Assembly (NCBI GenBank): GCA_964019055.1
Contig: OZ025221.1
Location: 2,153,713-2,217,712, forward strand
Direction of reading: 5' to 3'
DNA length: 64,000 bases
Origin: Anthopleura xanthogrammica
Taxonomy: Eukaryota > Cnidaria > Anthozoa > Actiniaria > Actiniidae
The translations under genes were made by a program, and so were the position numbers. The stretch's first letter is position 1. The number at the start of each line of letters is the position of its first letter. Positions 11,369 to 24,500 of the stretch are shown here, in pieces. The notes beneath the pieces were generated by a model. That model did no database searches. It saw only the letters and a program-made list of their open reading frames with translations, and had not been told where the DNA came from.

Positions 11369-13000
11369 CTTTATTAAACAACTTTGCAAATGCTCCAGGA
11401 ACAATTGAATTGCGTCGTTTTTACACGAAATTGTGGATATATACATATGTGGCGAAAATAACTATTGTAATATATAATATAATAAATACATAAAAATATA
11501 ATACGAATATTTGCATGTGTCATTTAGTGAAAGGTAAAAGTGAGTTCAATGTTTATAAAAAATGTCGAATTGCGAATGGGATAAAACTGTTCTTATAACG
11601 TTCTGTACGACATTTTATCAGAGGATACTTTTTCTTAAGTCTTAAGTCATAGCTATGTGGAGTTTTAATATCAGGAAGTAGATCGTACAGTTTGCTGTTG
11701 TCAGTGGATATGCTCTTGAAAAAGTTCTTGCAGAGGTTGTCTCTTCTTACTGAGAGGGGTTCCAGGCCAGCTTTACTAAGTGCATCTGTATATTTCAATT
11801 CAGGGTAACTAATGAAAAAGAAGAAGAAGAAGAAGAAGAAGAAGAAGAAGAAGAAGAAGAAGAAGAAGAAGAAGAAGAAGAAGAAGAAGGTGATCAATGT
11901 TGATAACGATAATATATCAAAGAGAAAAAATTTTGACCCCTTTTTATGCACGCACCGTGATGTCAGAGCAGCCATATTTATTTACACATTTTTCATGATT
12001 CGTTTTTCTTGTAAAATCCACGCAATACATCAGTAAAAGTTTCTTAAGGAGAGGGGCGGGGGTTTTGACCTTTATACTCACTACATCAAATTTTGCACGG
12101 ACTTTACGATATTTTGCTATAGAAATCATATATTTTTTGAAAGCTAAACAAACGTATACGTAGTAGGTGTTCGAAAAACGATATATTTAGAGTTGTCTGA
12201 TTTAGAATATAAAATATATTAGTGGTTTTAGAGTGACATTCTACCGAGAATCGAAAACGAAATGTGTAAAACCAAAATTTGTAAGCTTCAAGCACGTGTA
12301 TTAAAGATAGACAGGATTCCTAGACAAATTACGAAAGTTAGCCACAAATTAAAAATTGCTATAAAGCCAATAGTGACGTCATACCTGACCATGATTGCTC
12401 TGTGTAGCCGCCAAACACACTGCTTCCTTTTCTAGCAACCACTACTGTCGGTTGCTTGTTGTCAGATAGAAAATGAAAGATATCCGCGCTCCAACCATCC
12501 CTCGTGGCTCGATACAAAAGACTACATATCTTTCTTTCGCCTCCAATCCAACTTACTAGATATTTTTTCTTCTCGTTATCCAAAATCAAAGATCCGCAAA
12601 ATGCGTCCTGTTCATCGTGTATTGGTACGATTCCTTTGAGTTGATAACAAGGCTTGGATAATTCAGTGATAATTCCCGTGATATTGTAAAATTGTGCCTC
12701 CAGAAGAATTTCCCTTAAGACATTTTTCTCCTCGGGCAGAACTATATGTCCAGTACGAAGATAATTCAAGAGATACTTAAAATTGGTGCCATCCCTGTCG
12801 ATAAATATCCCTACTTCTTTATTGGCTTCGTTGCTAGAATTATTCATTTCAAGCGATCCTGTTCGCGTAAACATCAAGCCTTGGTCCTCGCCTCTTACGA
12901 GCTTGGCGAGACGGGAATTGTGGTCAAACAGTAGAGTGTTTTTTGTTGTGTGGTATATCATACCTCCAATGTTAAGCTTGATGATTTGAATATCGTCCAT
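10928..13000 (-). CDS. BTB (T1)-TLDc domain protein
   Basis: There are two coding exons, 13000-12385 and 11232-10928. The GT-AG intron splits a Gly codon (SWS-G-NGSK) and gives 306 residues. Residues 5-100 form a KCTD-type BTB/T1 domain: KLNIGGMIYHTTKNTLL, then FIDRDGTNFKYLLNYLRTG. From about residue 135 to the end is a TLDc domain: a FCGSLILD start, VFGGYTEQSWS, then GNGSKTDNNAFLFSLSNP, GPVFGKGRDLVI and a C-terminal ELEVYEV. BTB domains oligomerise and often recruit Cullin-3. TLDc domains occur in OXR1/TLDC proteins, where they bind the V-ATPase or act in oxidative-stress resistance. The BTB+TLDc combination recalls expanded cnidarian gene sets, and the exact function is not predictable. An overlapping frame upstream is described among the findings. 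The intron carries AAT and GAA arrays. Confidence 0.88.
11310..11890. repeat. (AAT)n and (GAA)n arrays in the BTB-TLDc intron
   Basis: Trinucleotide arrays lie at about 11310-11367 (AAT) and 11815-11889 (GAA), both inside the single intron. Between them is AT-rich sequence with no clear feature. Poly-Asn, poly-Tyr and poly-Lys frames are artefacts of these arrays. Confidence 0.95.
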
Positions 13001-13888
13001 CGTAGAAGATTTTCAGACACAATATTGTCAAATATTTTAGTGTTCTTGAGAAAAGATTTCAGTTCCTGAATCGAAACTACAATTCTTTTGACATTGTTGA
13101 AGAGAGCTGAAACATCGAGTGAAGAAATGAATCTATAATCCATTTCCTGTAGAATGTAAGTGAGTTTCATTATTTGAATGAATTAAATGAATCCTGTAGA
13201 ACTTTCCCTTTTCTTGCTTTTTGAAACCATTCTTTGGTAAATCTCGATACCCTTCCTCCCTTCCCCACCCCCCCCCCCCCCCCTTTGTCCAATAAACCCA
13301 TGAAAATGTATTTAAAGTATTTTCAAAGCCGCTTTTTTTCTATTGTTTAAATGGTAATACATATATATATATATATATATATATAGCACTATTATTTAGT
13401 ACTTTTTCATGGGTTTACTTTGTGCACTCTGCCAAGGTAGCCAGAAGCGTTTATCGGGACAATTTAATTTTCCATTCAGACATTTTCGAATTAGTCTCGG
13501 CTAATAATAAAATAAATGAGTATATTTGTTTGTAGACATCATGCATGCATGTAGTATGTGAATCTTTGAATAGACCTTATTTTTTCCGTTTACGGTAATA
13601 AGATACCGCAATTGCAATGTCCTGTGGATGTTCCTTGATTACAGATTCGTTTATTTAGGGTAACCTCATTTCAGCATCAAAATTTTCAAAAAGTTAAAGC
13701 AGCACGTAACGTAAAGGCGTTCAACCTAGGATCGAGGGGTAAGGGGAAAGATTTCCAAGGAAAGCATTGCGTTTTAAAATAATATTTTTTCAACCTTCTT
13801 TTATTAAATTGCAATTATAAATATTCACATAAAAAAACTGAAATGAAACAATGGTGGAATCCATGGATACACTTTGTTACACAGAATA

Positions 13889-13911
13889 ACAGACAGACAG
13901 ACAGACGGGCG

Positions 13912-13953
<42 letters not shown>

Positions 13954-14007
13954 AGGACAGACAGACAGACAGAAGGACAGACAGACAGACAGGCAGACCG
14001 ATCTGAT

Positions 14008-14040
<33 letters not shown>

Positions 14041-14041
14041 T
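13889..14041. repeat. (ACAG)n microsatellite
   Basis: Tetranucleotide ACAG array of about 150 bp with interruptions (GGGC, AGGAC). It opens long artefactual frames on both strands. Confidence 0.95.
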
Positions 14042-14337
14042 CGAATAGGAGACAAACAGCACTTGATAGACGAACATATGATACATGTTTCCCACTCATG
14101 TCCAGCATTGCTACTCGACACATCAATACTGTCATTAAAAATATCAGTGTAATAAAAAACTAAAAAAAAAATCCTTAAAACTAAAAACCCTTCAAATATT
14201 AATACATGGGCCTATAAAATATTTACTCGACCATAGTTACGCTCGCAACTTAAACTATTTTAAATAATTGAATGAGTTTCCCAGGGTTCTTATTCTCCTG
14301 GAAAGAAACATGATTGTGTTAATTGGCAATTTGCATT

Positions 14338-14558
14338 AAAGCTCGCAAAGCACTCTGGGAAACTGAGTCCTGTAAAAATGAAACAGAGAAATCAAAGGAA
14401 ATATCACGAAACAAAATTACTCATTTGTTTTTGTCTATTGAAATACTTACATTTCCATAGAAAATGTCGAAGGAAAAATTTTCACTTGAATTTTAAAAGG
14501 ACTCACTTTCCCATCATACCTTGTGCTAGAATTTCGAGCTCATGCACATTGGCCATTG
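14338..14558. repeat. Dispersed repeat, family O (copy 1)
   Basis: About 220 bp starting AAAGCTCGCAAAGCACTCTG and ending GCTCATGCACATTGGCCATT. It matches 52460-52689 in the same orientation with small indels. The terminal structure is unclear. Confidence 0.7.
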
Positions 14559-14621
14559 GTCGTGCAAACGTGAAAAGGAACGTCATAATGAGAAAGAAAC
14601 CTCATATAAAGTAGTTCCTAT

Positions 14622-14779
14622 ATTCACTATTTTCCATGCATTGGTTCACTGATCAAACACAAAGCATTCAGTCGTGACTGCAAGGTCCAAATTTGCGGAA
14701 TAATCCTTTCAAACTAACTTGAAGCCTCGATTGACTTTGTGTTTGACCAGTGAACCGATGAATGGAAAATAGTGAATAC
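14622..14779. mobile_element. Palindromic MITE, family M (copy 1)
   Basis: The ends ATTCACTATTTTCCATGCAT and ATGGAAAATAGTGAAT are inverted, with inner matching arms (GATCAAACACAAAGCATTCA). A second copy lies at 58071-58228. No coding capacity. Confidence 0.7.
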
Positions 14780-14810
14780 ATGCTACCATACACCAATGAA
14801 ACCAGTTATA

Positions 14811-14983
14811 ATGTTTTCCAATTTTAGACCACGTGTCATTTCCTAGAGTATCATTTCTTTGTTTAACAGTTGCGCATGAGAAGACACATGAATATCGATA
14901 CAACTCAAACAAAGAATCTTATTCTCAAGAGAATGACACGCGGCCTGAAATGGGGAAACAATACGCCCAAACTAAGGTGGTAT
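14811..14983. mobile_element. Palindromic MITE, family B (copy 2)
   Basis: It contains TTTTAGACCACGTGTCATTT on the left and GACACGCGGCCTGAAATGGG on the right as inverted arms around the conserved core with ATGAGAAGACACATGAAT. Confidence 0.8.
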
Positions 14984-15435
14984 AGATCCCTTGCAGTACT
15001 TCGAAAAGCAGCTCATTCTGCCAATTTGGAGGACAAAACAATAGGTGTCCAATTCTTAGCTGCCCAGGTGATCTGGAATCTAGGCGCGCAATGCATTGTT
15101 TGTCACAGCAAAAATTTCAAAGTATTTTCAAAAACCCTTGTCAAAATGAAATATTTTCCACTAACAACGAAGAAATATGCCTTTTCTAAAAGGTATTTGG
15201 TGAATCTTTCCAACGATGAGTTTTATTTTCTATATTTTTGAGTAAAAGCTGTTGTTTATCGAGTTTAAAACCTGGAACTAGGAAACATTGAGCTACGAAC
15301 AAAATGTTCGCTGATTGGCTAATTCCTTCTGCCTGAGAGAAGCAAAATCACCAGGGCAATTCTCAGGAGATTGAATTCTTTTGTTTTGCCTTCCAAATTG
15401 AGCTGCTTTGAGGTCACGTGCAAGGGGTCTATATA
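14984..15435. mobile_element. Long or interrupted family-A element
   Basis: The left arm of family A (AGATCCCTTGCAGTACTTCG, then GGAGGACAAAACAATAGGT) is at 14984-15056. The right arm (CTCAGGAGATTGAATTCTTT to CACGTGCAAGGGGTCTAT) is at 15355-15435. About 300 bp of unrelated sequence separates them. It is either a longer family member or a copy split by an insertion. It directly abuts family-B copy 2. Confidence 0.6.
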
Positions 15436-15593
15436 TCATCGCACGCACTCAAATTATTTCTATCTAGGCTATAAACCTGGTACAAAGTTACAAGACTTGA
15501 AAGTTAAATAAGGTTAAGATTCTTAAATCTTCATCCATAGAAAAATGACTGAGAGAAAGTAGAGCCATAACACGGTGCTTGTGGGACAGTCAC

Positions 15594-18500
15594 TCAAACG
15601 AACCACACAGTTCGACAAAACCCATCAGCTGAAAGAAAACAAAATCAGACGTTGGACATAAAACATTAACAGCTTCCTCGGGGATTCTTCATTCTCTGGC
15701 AAAATGAGCTTATTAATTACTTTATATTAGCAAGCAAAACAGGTGCAGAGTCGCGAGTGGTCGCTTTTCATTCAATTGCAGGAGTGACCCCCAAAAATGC
15801 GATTTGCATTTCGCGCCAAAAGTGATCTACTTGTTTTCGTTTCGCGCCAAAAATGTTGTCAACCTTGTCTGATTGGCTGGTTGTTTCAATTTATTCACCG
15901 ACTGAAATCCTGACGATAAATTTAACACTAAGCAGATCGAGATGAACATTCTTCAGGCTCACGGCAAGATAAAAACAGAATGCTACACTGAGGGTTTTTG
16001 CAAAGTATATTTTTTTTGTGTCCTTGAAAAAATCTGTACTTTAGTTTACTCACCAATGCTGTATAGGATGACCTTGGCCTGCAAAACAAAGAGCTGGTTT
16101 TAGCCTTGGTTTCAATAACATTTTCCTTTACATTTTCATTAGAAGTTGTTATAGTATAGCAAACGACGTGCACACCAAGTTTTATGATATAACAGTATAA
16201 ATCCAATAAAAACTGTCGTCTAGTTTCGTCCAACATATCGTTTATAACAGAAAATCGGCATAGACGCCTTGGAAGGTAGCTCAATTTGGAAAATAAGGTT
16301 TCCAATTCTCAGGAGATTGAATTGTTTTTGTTTTGTTCTACAAATTGAGTTGCTTTGAAGTCACGTGCAAGGGGTCTATTTTAGAAAACAGGGAGATTTA
16401 TAAATTATAAATAAAATTCCTTCATCATTGTAGCCATTGTAGTATTTTAGTACTCACTATATCTTCATCTTTTACTTGGAAAACATAGCAGTAGAACTTC
16501 TTGGCCACAGCGCAGTTCGTATCTCTGTAAAACAGTTAACAAAATATTCAAAGTGTTCAAATTCTAAAGATGTTCAAATCGCGTACGTACTTTGATCTCA
16601 CCTATTGTTTTTTTTTTAAGTGCACGAAGTCGAAAATAGTGGTAAAGCAGAAAGTTTATTATCATATTGCTGGCTTTAATTCACCTACGTCATCATCAGT
16701 TCAAAAGCGTAATTTAGCATTTTGCATGATAAGATAAAAGTTTCATAATCTTGTAAAGTGTTCAAAACTACATATACTGGCAATACAAAGTTTCAAGGCT
16801 GTAGAGCATTTCGTTGTGGAATTATGGGCGAGCAAACACGACGTGATTTTTGGCAAACATGTATATGGAGCGGCCATCTTCGTGTTCCACTAGCTGAAGG
16901 ACACAAACATGGCCGACGAAAACTCAAAGATCATGAAATATTCAAGAATTTGAATTTTTGATGACGTCATCACATGAAAACCAGAATAAAACGCCATTTT
17001 TTTCTTCAAAATCGGACTGATTTTGACTGATCTTGGCTTGTGGCAACGCGCGTTAAATACTCCAGTTTCACATTCGGTGGAAACCGCTGTTTTCGAAGAA
17101 CACAGACTCCTTTGCACAGGCTTAGCCTCGTTTATAAGTCATCTATTTAAATACATCATTAAAAGTCCGTGGGATTGGTATTATTCAACTTGCACATTCT
17201 TCACATTACAGTTGGCTGTTGCTAATGATTTGCAAAAGTCAACCGTAATCTAAAGAATGTGTAAGTTGAACAATACCAATGTTTTGAAATCCCACGGACT
17301 TTTAATAACGTCGTTGAATAGCTGACTTATAAACGAGGCTAAGCCTGTGCAAATGAGTCTGTGGTCTTCAAAAACAGCGGTTTCCATCGAATGTGAAACT
17401 GGTGTATTGAGCGGGGAAATATTCGAAGTGACGTCAATGGTATCGTCACGTGTGATCATGAGGTCCTGGATGTAGTTCGTATAAAAAAATACGGGTGGCG
17501 TATTTCCCAGTATAAAACTATATAGTGTCTATATAATAAAAAAAAGTTCAAGCTAGTAGAGACAAGTTACCCCGACACAAATGCAATGATGTCCTTTCTA
17601 TCGCTTCTTCGACCACAAGAAGACGTCTCGGTGAACGAATGGACTGAAAGAACCTGGTAGAAATGAAGAGGTGAACATAAAGGTGATTGATTAAATTTAT
17701 AACAGTTTTTAACCGGTTAGAAGAGCGGATACAGGATTTTACAAAGGGGGTGGATAATGTTTTTCAAAGCTCCTTCGACATATCTATTCTTTAAAATATT
17801 CATATTTTTGATTGTTAACGCCTCTAAAGAGGGGGGTTGGATGTCCACCCAATCCACCCCCTGTATCCGCCTCTGGGTTGCCCCCAAAAAGGAAAGCATT
17901 GTGAGGAATGTGAAGATGGCGAATACCCTACACTTTATCGATCTAATGTACTTACTTTGGAAGTTTCCTTATCGATGACTGTTAGATTCGTCTCGCTGAG
18001 ATGCAACTCTACGGCCTAATAAACACATGTCAGTGGGAAACGAATTTTAAATTAGTGTCGGAATGAGAGTTTATCATGTAAATCCAAAAATCACACTGCG
18101 AGAACATATGAATTATCACCAGCTGGAGGAAAGAGCATGTAAAAATCAGTAAAACGGCGAAGTTTGAAGGAAGTAAATTCAAAAATCGCGACGATATGAA
18201 TTTTAAAAAAAAAGCAAAAAAAACATTCGTTGGAATCATGTCTTGCCTCCAGCAATGGTTTTCTTACAAAATTCACACTTTCCAAAAATCATATCATGAT
18301 CGCGAGCTTTGAACTTAATTCCTTTAAACTTCGCAGTTTTACTGATTTTAACATGCTCTTTCCAGCTATGGCAATTATTTTTCTGTTTTACTAATCTAAA
18401 GTGCTACCCTCGGGGGGGGGGGGGGGGGAAACAAGAACAATTTTAAAGGAAGGCAAAGAAAAAGTGGGGGGGGGGGGGGGGAGTGGAATGGAAACGAAAG

Positions 18501-21500
18501 GAAGGGAAAGTTATGATTTAAAAGAATCGGCAACGAGATTTTAATTTTAAACTTACTCGTGGTTTATTAGCTTGCTTTAACACGTTGAGGATACCATCCT
18601 CGATGACCATGGTACTGCCATCCTATTAAGATAACGAAAAGACAAAACGCGTTCAATCGATTGAATGAATGAACGACCGAACGAACAAACAAACGAGCGA
18701 ATGAACGATTTTAACAAACGAACGAACGAACGAATGAATGAATGAATAAATAAATAAATGGAAGAATGATTGAATGAATAGATGAATGAATGGATGGTTG
18801 GATGAATGAATGAATGAATGAATGAATGGATGGATGGATTGATGGATGGATGGATTGATGGATGGATGGATGGATGGATGGATGGATAGATGAATGAATG
18901 GATGAATGAATGAATAAATGAATGAATGAATGGATGGATGGATGGATGGATGGATGGATGGATGGATGGATGGATGGATGGATGGATGGATGGATGGATG
19001 GATGGATGGATATATGATCTACAAGAGGACATGCATGCACATACCCCTCCAGTCTCCACCTGTCCATAGAACAAGGCTGAGTAGGAAGCACTGAAACAAA
19101 AGAGAAGACGATCATGATCTATTGTTTTCTGTTTTTTTGTTTTTGTTTTGCGAACAACCTATAGTGCCACAGAAATCCAAAGACACAAACTCAAGCAATT
19201 TTATTTCTCTTGTAAATTGAAAAAAAATCTGATTTCAAGAGGGGGTTCTATCACCTGCCGTCCATTGTATCCTATGACATGCCTTAGAAGCTGCACTCTA
19301 GAATACTTACACAGTGTCTGCAGTATGTACTGGTGTCTCATCAAGACCAGCCAGTTGCTGTGGGGCACATTCATTACTGTTCCCATTCTCTAAGTACGGG
19401 TCATCACGAATTACTTTAATTCTCTCGGCGGATGGAGGAAAGAAATTCCCATTGGATAGCTTAGCCTGCATGGGTAAAACATAATTATAGAGGAGTTCAT
19501 AAGATAGAACACAGCACAGCACAGCACAGCACAGCACAGCACAGCACAGCACAGCACAGCACAGCACAGCACAGCACAGCACAGCACAGCACAGCACAGG
19601 AGACGAGAGGTAGGAGAGATCAGACAGCACTCACCTTAACAAGAGTACAGTGAACAGGTTTGCCAACGTTTTGCCTTAGAAGTTCTAATACCTAAAGAAA
19701 AATCGAATCACTCTTTTAATTCTCCTGTCAATAGACCTTTCCCAAATTCGTTTAGATGAACACGAAACAATTGTTTAAATCCAAGTCGAAGTTTTTAGTT
19801 TCCAAACTAAGTTATGAATTAACTAGAATAGATATAGGGCTGGATCAAGGAGTATACTGAACAGTAGGATGCATGGTTATTAGCTCAGCATTTCCACCCT
19901 AGCCTGGTGTTTACGCAGGGGCGGATCCAGGGGTCGTTAAGAGGGTGGCTATAGCCGCCCCCTGGAATGACAACCATTCTAAAGTGATATAATACAGCTT
20001 TTCTTAACCAAAAATTGCACGTTTATATTTCAGAGGCGGATCCAAGGGTGGCGAGGGAGGTGACTAATCACCCCCTCCCTTTTGCACAAATGAAATAAAA
20101 ATGTGCTGAAAACATTTAAACGGATAAACTTAATTCTCTCGGTTTACTTAAAGGTCTAAAAATAATTTCCGTCAATTCAAGACTACATTTTTTTAACCAT
20201 TTTCCCGCCTTTTATGGGTTTCCTGTGGTAGTGGCACAAGTTACGCTGTAACAGCCACCCCCTTTTAAAAAATCCTGCCTCCGCCCCTGTAACGCTACCT
20301 TTCCATTTTTGATCTTCAATAATGGTTGACCACACAGCTCATCTATCGTATCACCACACTCTATTCCAGCCTGTAAAGAAAGCAATGCCCCCCGATTCTG
20401 TTGAAAATTGCTCCTTGGAATAGTAATGATAATAATTATTTGATAATTATTTACAATTCATGTAGCGCCCTTACTACATGTGTAATCAAAGGCGCTTACG
20501 ATCATGAGAGTGGTTAGTATGAGGTGTAGACACTGGGGGTGGTCACTGCCAGGGTTTCGTTTCGTCCTCAGTGGTGATTTTACTTCCCTCTGATATTGGT
20601 TAGTAATCATGAAGTCTGAGACAGGTCCGCCACTACAAGTTGTCATCTGAATGCAGCACTTTCTCCTCGGTTATTCTACGACCCTAAGTAGTGGTCCAGC
20701 CAACAGGGGAATTGAGCCCACTGCCTCCCGCACAACAGTCCGATGCTCAATTAACTGAGCCAATCGGGTGTCCTACTAGACCGACTAGTCTAGTATTTCG
20801 TTAAAGTGCCTATCAACCCTGACGGTTTAGTTTGAAAATCACTTCTACATGTAGGGTACATTACGATGACACAGCTTTACACGATATAGACTTCTCATTT
20901 CAGAGATAGAAAGGTTTCAAATTTAAAAATGCAAATGAGATGACGTCAATCAAGGTATCTGTCCTATTTTCTTGTGTGTTTTACTACCAGTGATAAACTT
21001 ACCAAACTTTACTATATACAGCATATATTTTGGTAATAAAAATCACTTATTAATTGAAAACTGGCATTACCTTACAGGATAGTAATTTCGTATTTTAAAT
21101 GAATCCTGGGTCGACGTCATCTCATTTGCATTTTTAAATTTTAAACCTTTCTATCTCTGAAATGAGATGTCAATATCCTGTAAGACTGCGCCATCGTATT
21201 ATACCCTACATGTAGAAGTGATTTTCAAACTAAATCGTCAGGGTTGATAGGCACTTTAAAAGTGTTCTTTTGGGCGTAAATTTTGAATAAGAAAGCTAAT
21301 GTATTCGTCAATTTACTCTTACACTATTCAACTTACATCACCAGCAGCTCCATTATTTTTGACATGCGCTACAACAACCCTTCCATTGACATGTCTAGTT
21401 AAATAAAACACAGAACGTCAACAGCATAATAAATATATTACTAAGCTTGGAATATATCATATATTCTGTTCATATGTAAACAATGTCAGCAGAGAAAAAA

Positions 21501-24500
21501 ATATGCTTGAAAAACGTGCAGACAAGGTTTGGGAAATTCCCATATTGTTATGATCTCTTGCTCCATCATGATGCTCTGAAAAGGTAAAACATTAAGCCCA
21601 AGCACAAGAGGTTCAAAGATCGTGGGTTTTTTTCCCTTCTTCAGTGTTACTCCCAGCTTTCTCTCGCCCTTCACCCCATCATTTTCACTTTGTTTTACGT
21701 ATGTTTTCATACTTCGTACAGGTCGCAGAACAAAACTGAACCTGCATGTAAATGACTCAGTTCAAATAAAGGATTCATACCTAACAACGAGGCCGAGTTC
21801 CTTGCACGGGACGATTTGTGTCTCTTTGACTTCCTAAACAAAACAAAATGCAAAAATTCTTTTTAGGTACTGAGAGAATTCTAAACCCTTAACGTTTTTA
21901 GTGGCATTAATGGATAGACCCCTCTCACATGACGTCAAAGCAGCTAAATTTGGAGGACAAACAAAAAAATGTTCAATCTCCTAAGAATTGAAACCTATTG
22001 TTTTGTCCTCCAAATTGAGCTGCATTTCAAAGAGCCGCAAGGGGTCTATAGGCGATAAGCACGAAAAAAGAGATAGGATATTCCAGGGCCCAATTCAAAG
22101 GACCGTCCCAAAGGAATTAAAATATTTGAATAAGTATACGATCGAAAAGGATTCTTGTACTTACTGGTATCATCCAGCACTCATCCAGAAAACTTGCATT
22201 CTACGGACCAAGAAAAAGAAAAAAATATTAAATATCGAAGCTTGTTCAAGACGGTAACAATAGTTCCCTCAGTCACAGTCCCCTGCGCCATCTTGAATGG
22301 TAGCCGGGCTTTTGCATCGAAGCGAGACGAACGGTAAGCCTGCAATGATAGAGACCTGTGAATAATTGTCCAAGGTGATTAAAAAAGGTCTCTATCATTG
22401 GAAGCTCACTGTTCGTCTCGCTTCGATGCAAAGGCACGGCTACCTTTCAAGATGGCGCAGGGAACTGCGAAGGGGACTATTCTCATTTCATTAGTATTTG
22501 ACATTCGCCGCCATGTTGGTTGACTATGCAAAGCATTCTGTATTAAAATTATTTATATCTCAAGGGATTTTGAGCCACTTGGTTGCACCCCAAGGATAGT
22601 CCATTTCTGAGATATGCTTCACTTGTCATGCGCAAAGGCTTCAATGTGAGGCTCCATGCTAAATGCTCAGTGAGAGGGAATCGAAAAGAATACATTTCAT
22701 TTAGCACGGGCCTCCTACTGAAACCTTTGTGCGTGACAAGCAAAGACTATTGGTCACGAATAGACATTTCTTGGTGTAATATTATCCATTTAAGACCACG
22801 AGTCATTCCCTAGAGTATCATTTTTTTGTTTAACGGTTGCACATGAGAAGACACATGAATATGGATACAACTCAAACAAAGAATCTTATTCTCAAGAGAA
22901 TGACACGTGGTCTGAAATGAGAAGACGAACAAAACCTCTTTCATACAGTTTTTGAATTATTATTCTCCATATCGACCCCATAAGTTTCAACAAAGTGTTT
23001 CAAATATTAAATTAATAAATAAGAAAGCATACCTTGAGGTTTAATTCAAATACATGCTTTCCAAGATCGTCCAAGACTTGTCGGAATATTTCTGAAAAGT
23101 TAATCCAAGAAATGATTATATTGTTTAATTCAGTGTAAATCGCTGTGCAATATCTCAGTTGTCGCAAAACCTTGGGTATATGGCGCGATTACTATTTTTT
23201 TCTTTTCACTTGTCTTTTCTTTCACTATATATGTTTCTTTCGTTTCATTCTTTCTCTCTCTTTTTCTTTTATATGCTATGTGTTTGTCTGCTTAAGTATT
23301 TGTTTGTAATTGTTTGTAACAGCCCCTTTCATAGTTAATTCCCTGCGCCATCTTGAAAAAGTAGCCGTGCCTTGGCATCGAAGGGAGACAAACGGTGAGC
23401 TTGCAGTGATAGAGACATGTGAATAAATGTCCAAGGTGTTAAGAAAGGTCCCTATCATTGCAAGCTCACCGTTCGTCTCGCTTCGTGACTGTGAAGGGGA
23501 ATATTGTTTGTTTATCTGTTTTCTCTTATATTTTTTGGGAAGTTGGGGGTGATCATGCAGGACGTCGCCAGTAACCTTGCAAAACGTTTGCGTGGAATAC
23601 ATTTAGTGTGATCGTATGCCGAGCATGTCTGCAGCATTACTGACAATGGCGTGATGTCCTCAACCAAAGAAACAGTGAAGTAATCCTAATATATTATTTT
23701 ATTTTCCCGGAGCCTCGCCTTGAATTGCTTTGTGCATGATCACTCAACCAGAATATCGAAAGTGGGCTATAGACTCCTTTCACATGACGTCTAAAGGCTC
23801 TGACACACGATGCGTTTTTTCATGCAACATTGCATGCGACTTCGCAAAAAACTAGATCGCACATTGTGACCACCCGTGCGACGTTGAACGCGCACGGTGA
23901 GGTTCGTTGCGCGCCACGTCGCAAAAGTAGAACTCGTCAACGTCGCACGGGTGGTCACAAGGTGCAATCTCTATTTTCTTTGCGACGTTGCATATAACGT
24001 CGCAAGGAAAATTGCATCGCGTGTCCGCGCACCTTAAGCAGCTCAATTTGGAGGACAAAACAAAAGAATTTTCATGTCCTTAGAATTGAAACCTGTTGTT
24101 TTGTTTTCCAAATTGAGCTGCGCGCATTTCGACGTGCTGCAAGGGGACTATTCAGTTTTATAGCAGGAAAAGTATGGGATCAAGCCATTAAAAACTGCCG
24201 ATACCTGACATGACCTTGTCCGTAAGCACTGAAGATTCGCTATACCAGCTCTGCGAAAATTGAAACAAAACAATCCAAATAAGGAAATGAAAAGCCTACC
24301 AATCACATTGCGCGTGACTACTGGTCATCCAATCAGAATGACCTTAACACTGCATATGCCGTGACGGTCACGTCACGTCACGCCACGCCAAGACACAGGG
24401 ACAGTGCCTTTTTTCAGTCATACAATTTCTGTCCAGTTCAAGAAACGTATGTCTTCAACATTCTTATCATAACTGTTTAGGATTCGGCATCTCATGTGAG

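Larger units (their letters stand above)
13001..15593. other. Intergenic, repeat-rich
   Basis: It contains a poly-C run (13268-13283), an (AT)n run (about 13361-13385), the (AGAC)n array, and copies of the O, M, B and A repeat families listed separately. I see no coding exon apart from the terminal exon of the gene starting at 27291. Confidence 0.55.

Noticed and set aside
13815..14163. Cys-Leu-Ser-Val repeat protein (toxin-like cysteine pattern)
   Set aside because: Pure ACAG microsatellite; the regular Cys spacing comes from the repeat, not from a disulfide-rich fold.
18413..18482. G-runs as regulatory G-quadruplexes
   Set aside because: These and similar G-runs across the window are single homopolymers, often unreliable in length; no GGG-loop pattern beyond them supports a specific element.
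18717..19115. Protein with Ile-His-Pro-Ser repeats on the minus strand
   Set aside because: It is the translation of a GGAT microsatellite inside an intron.
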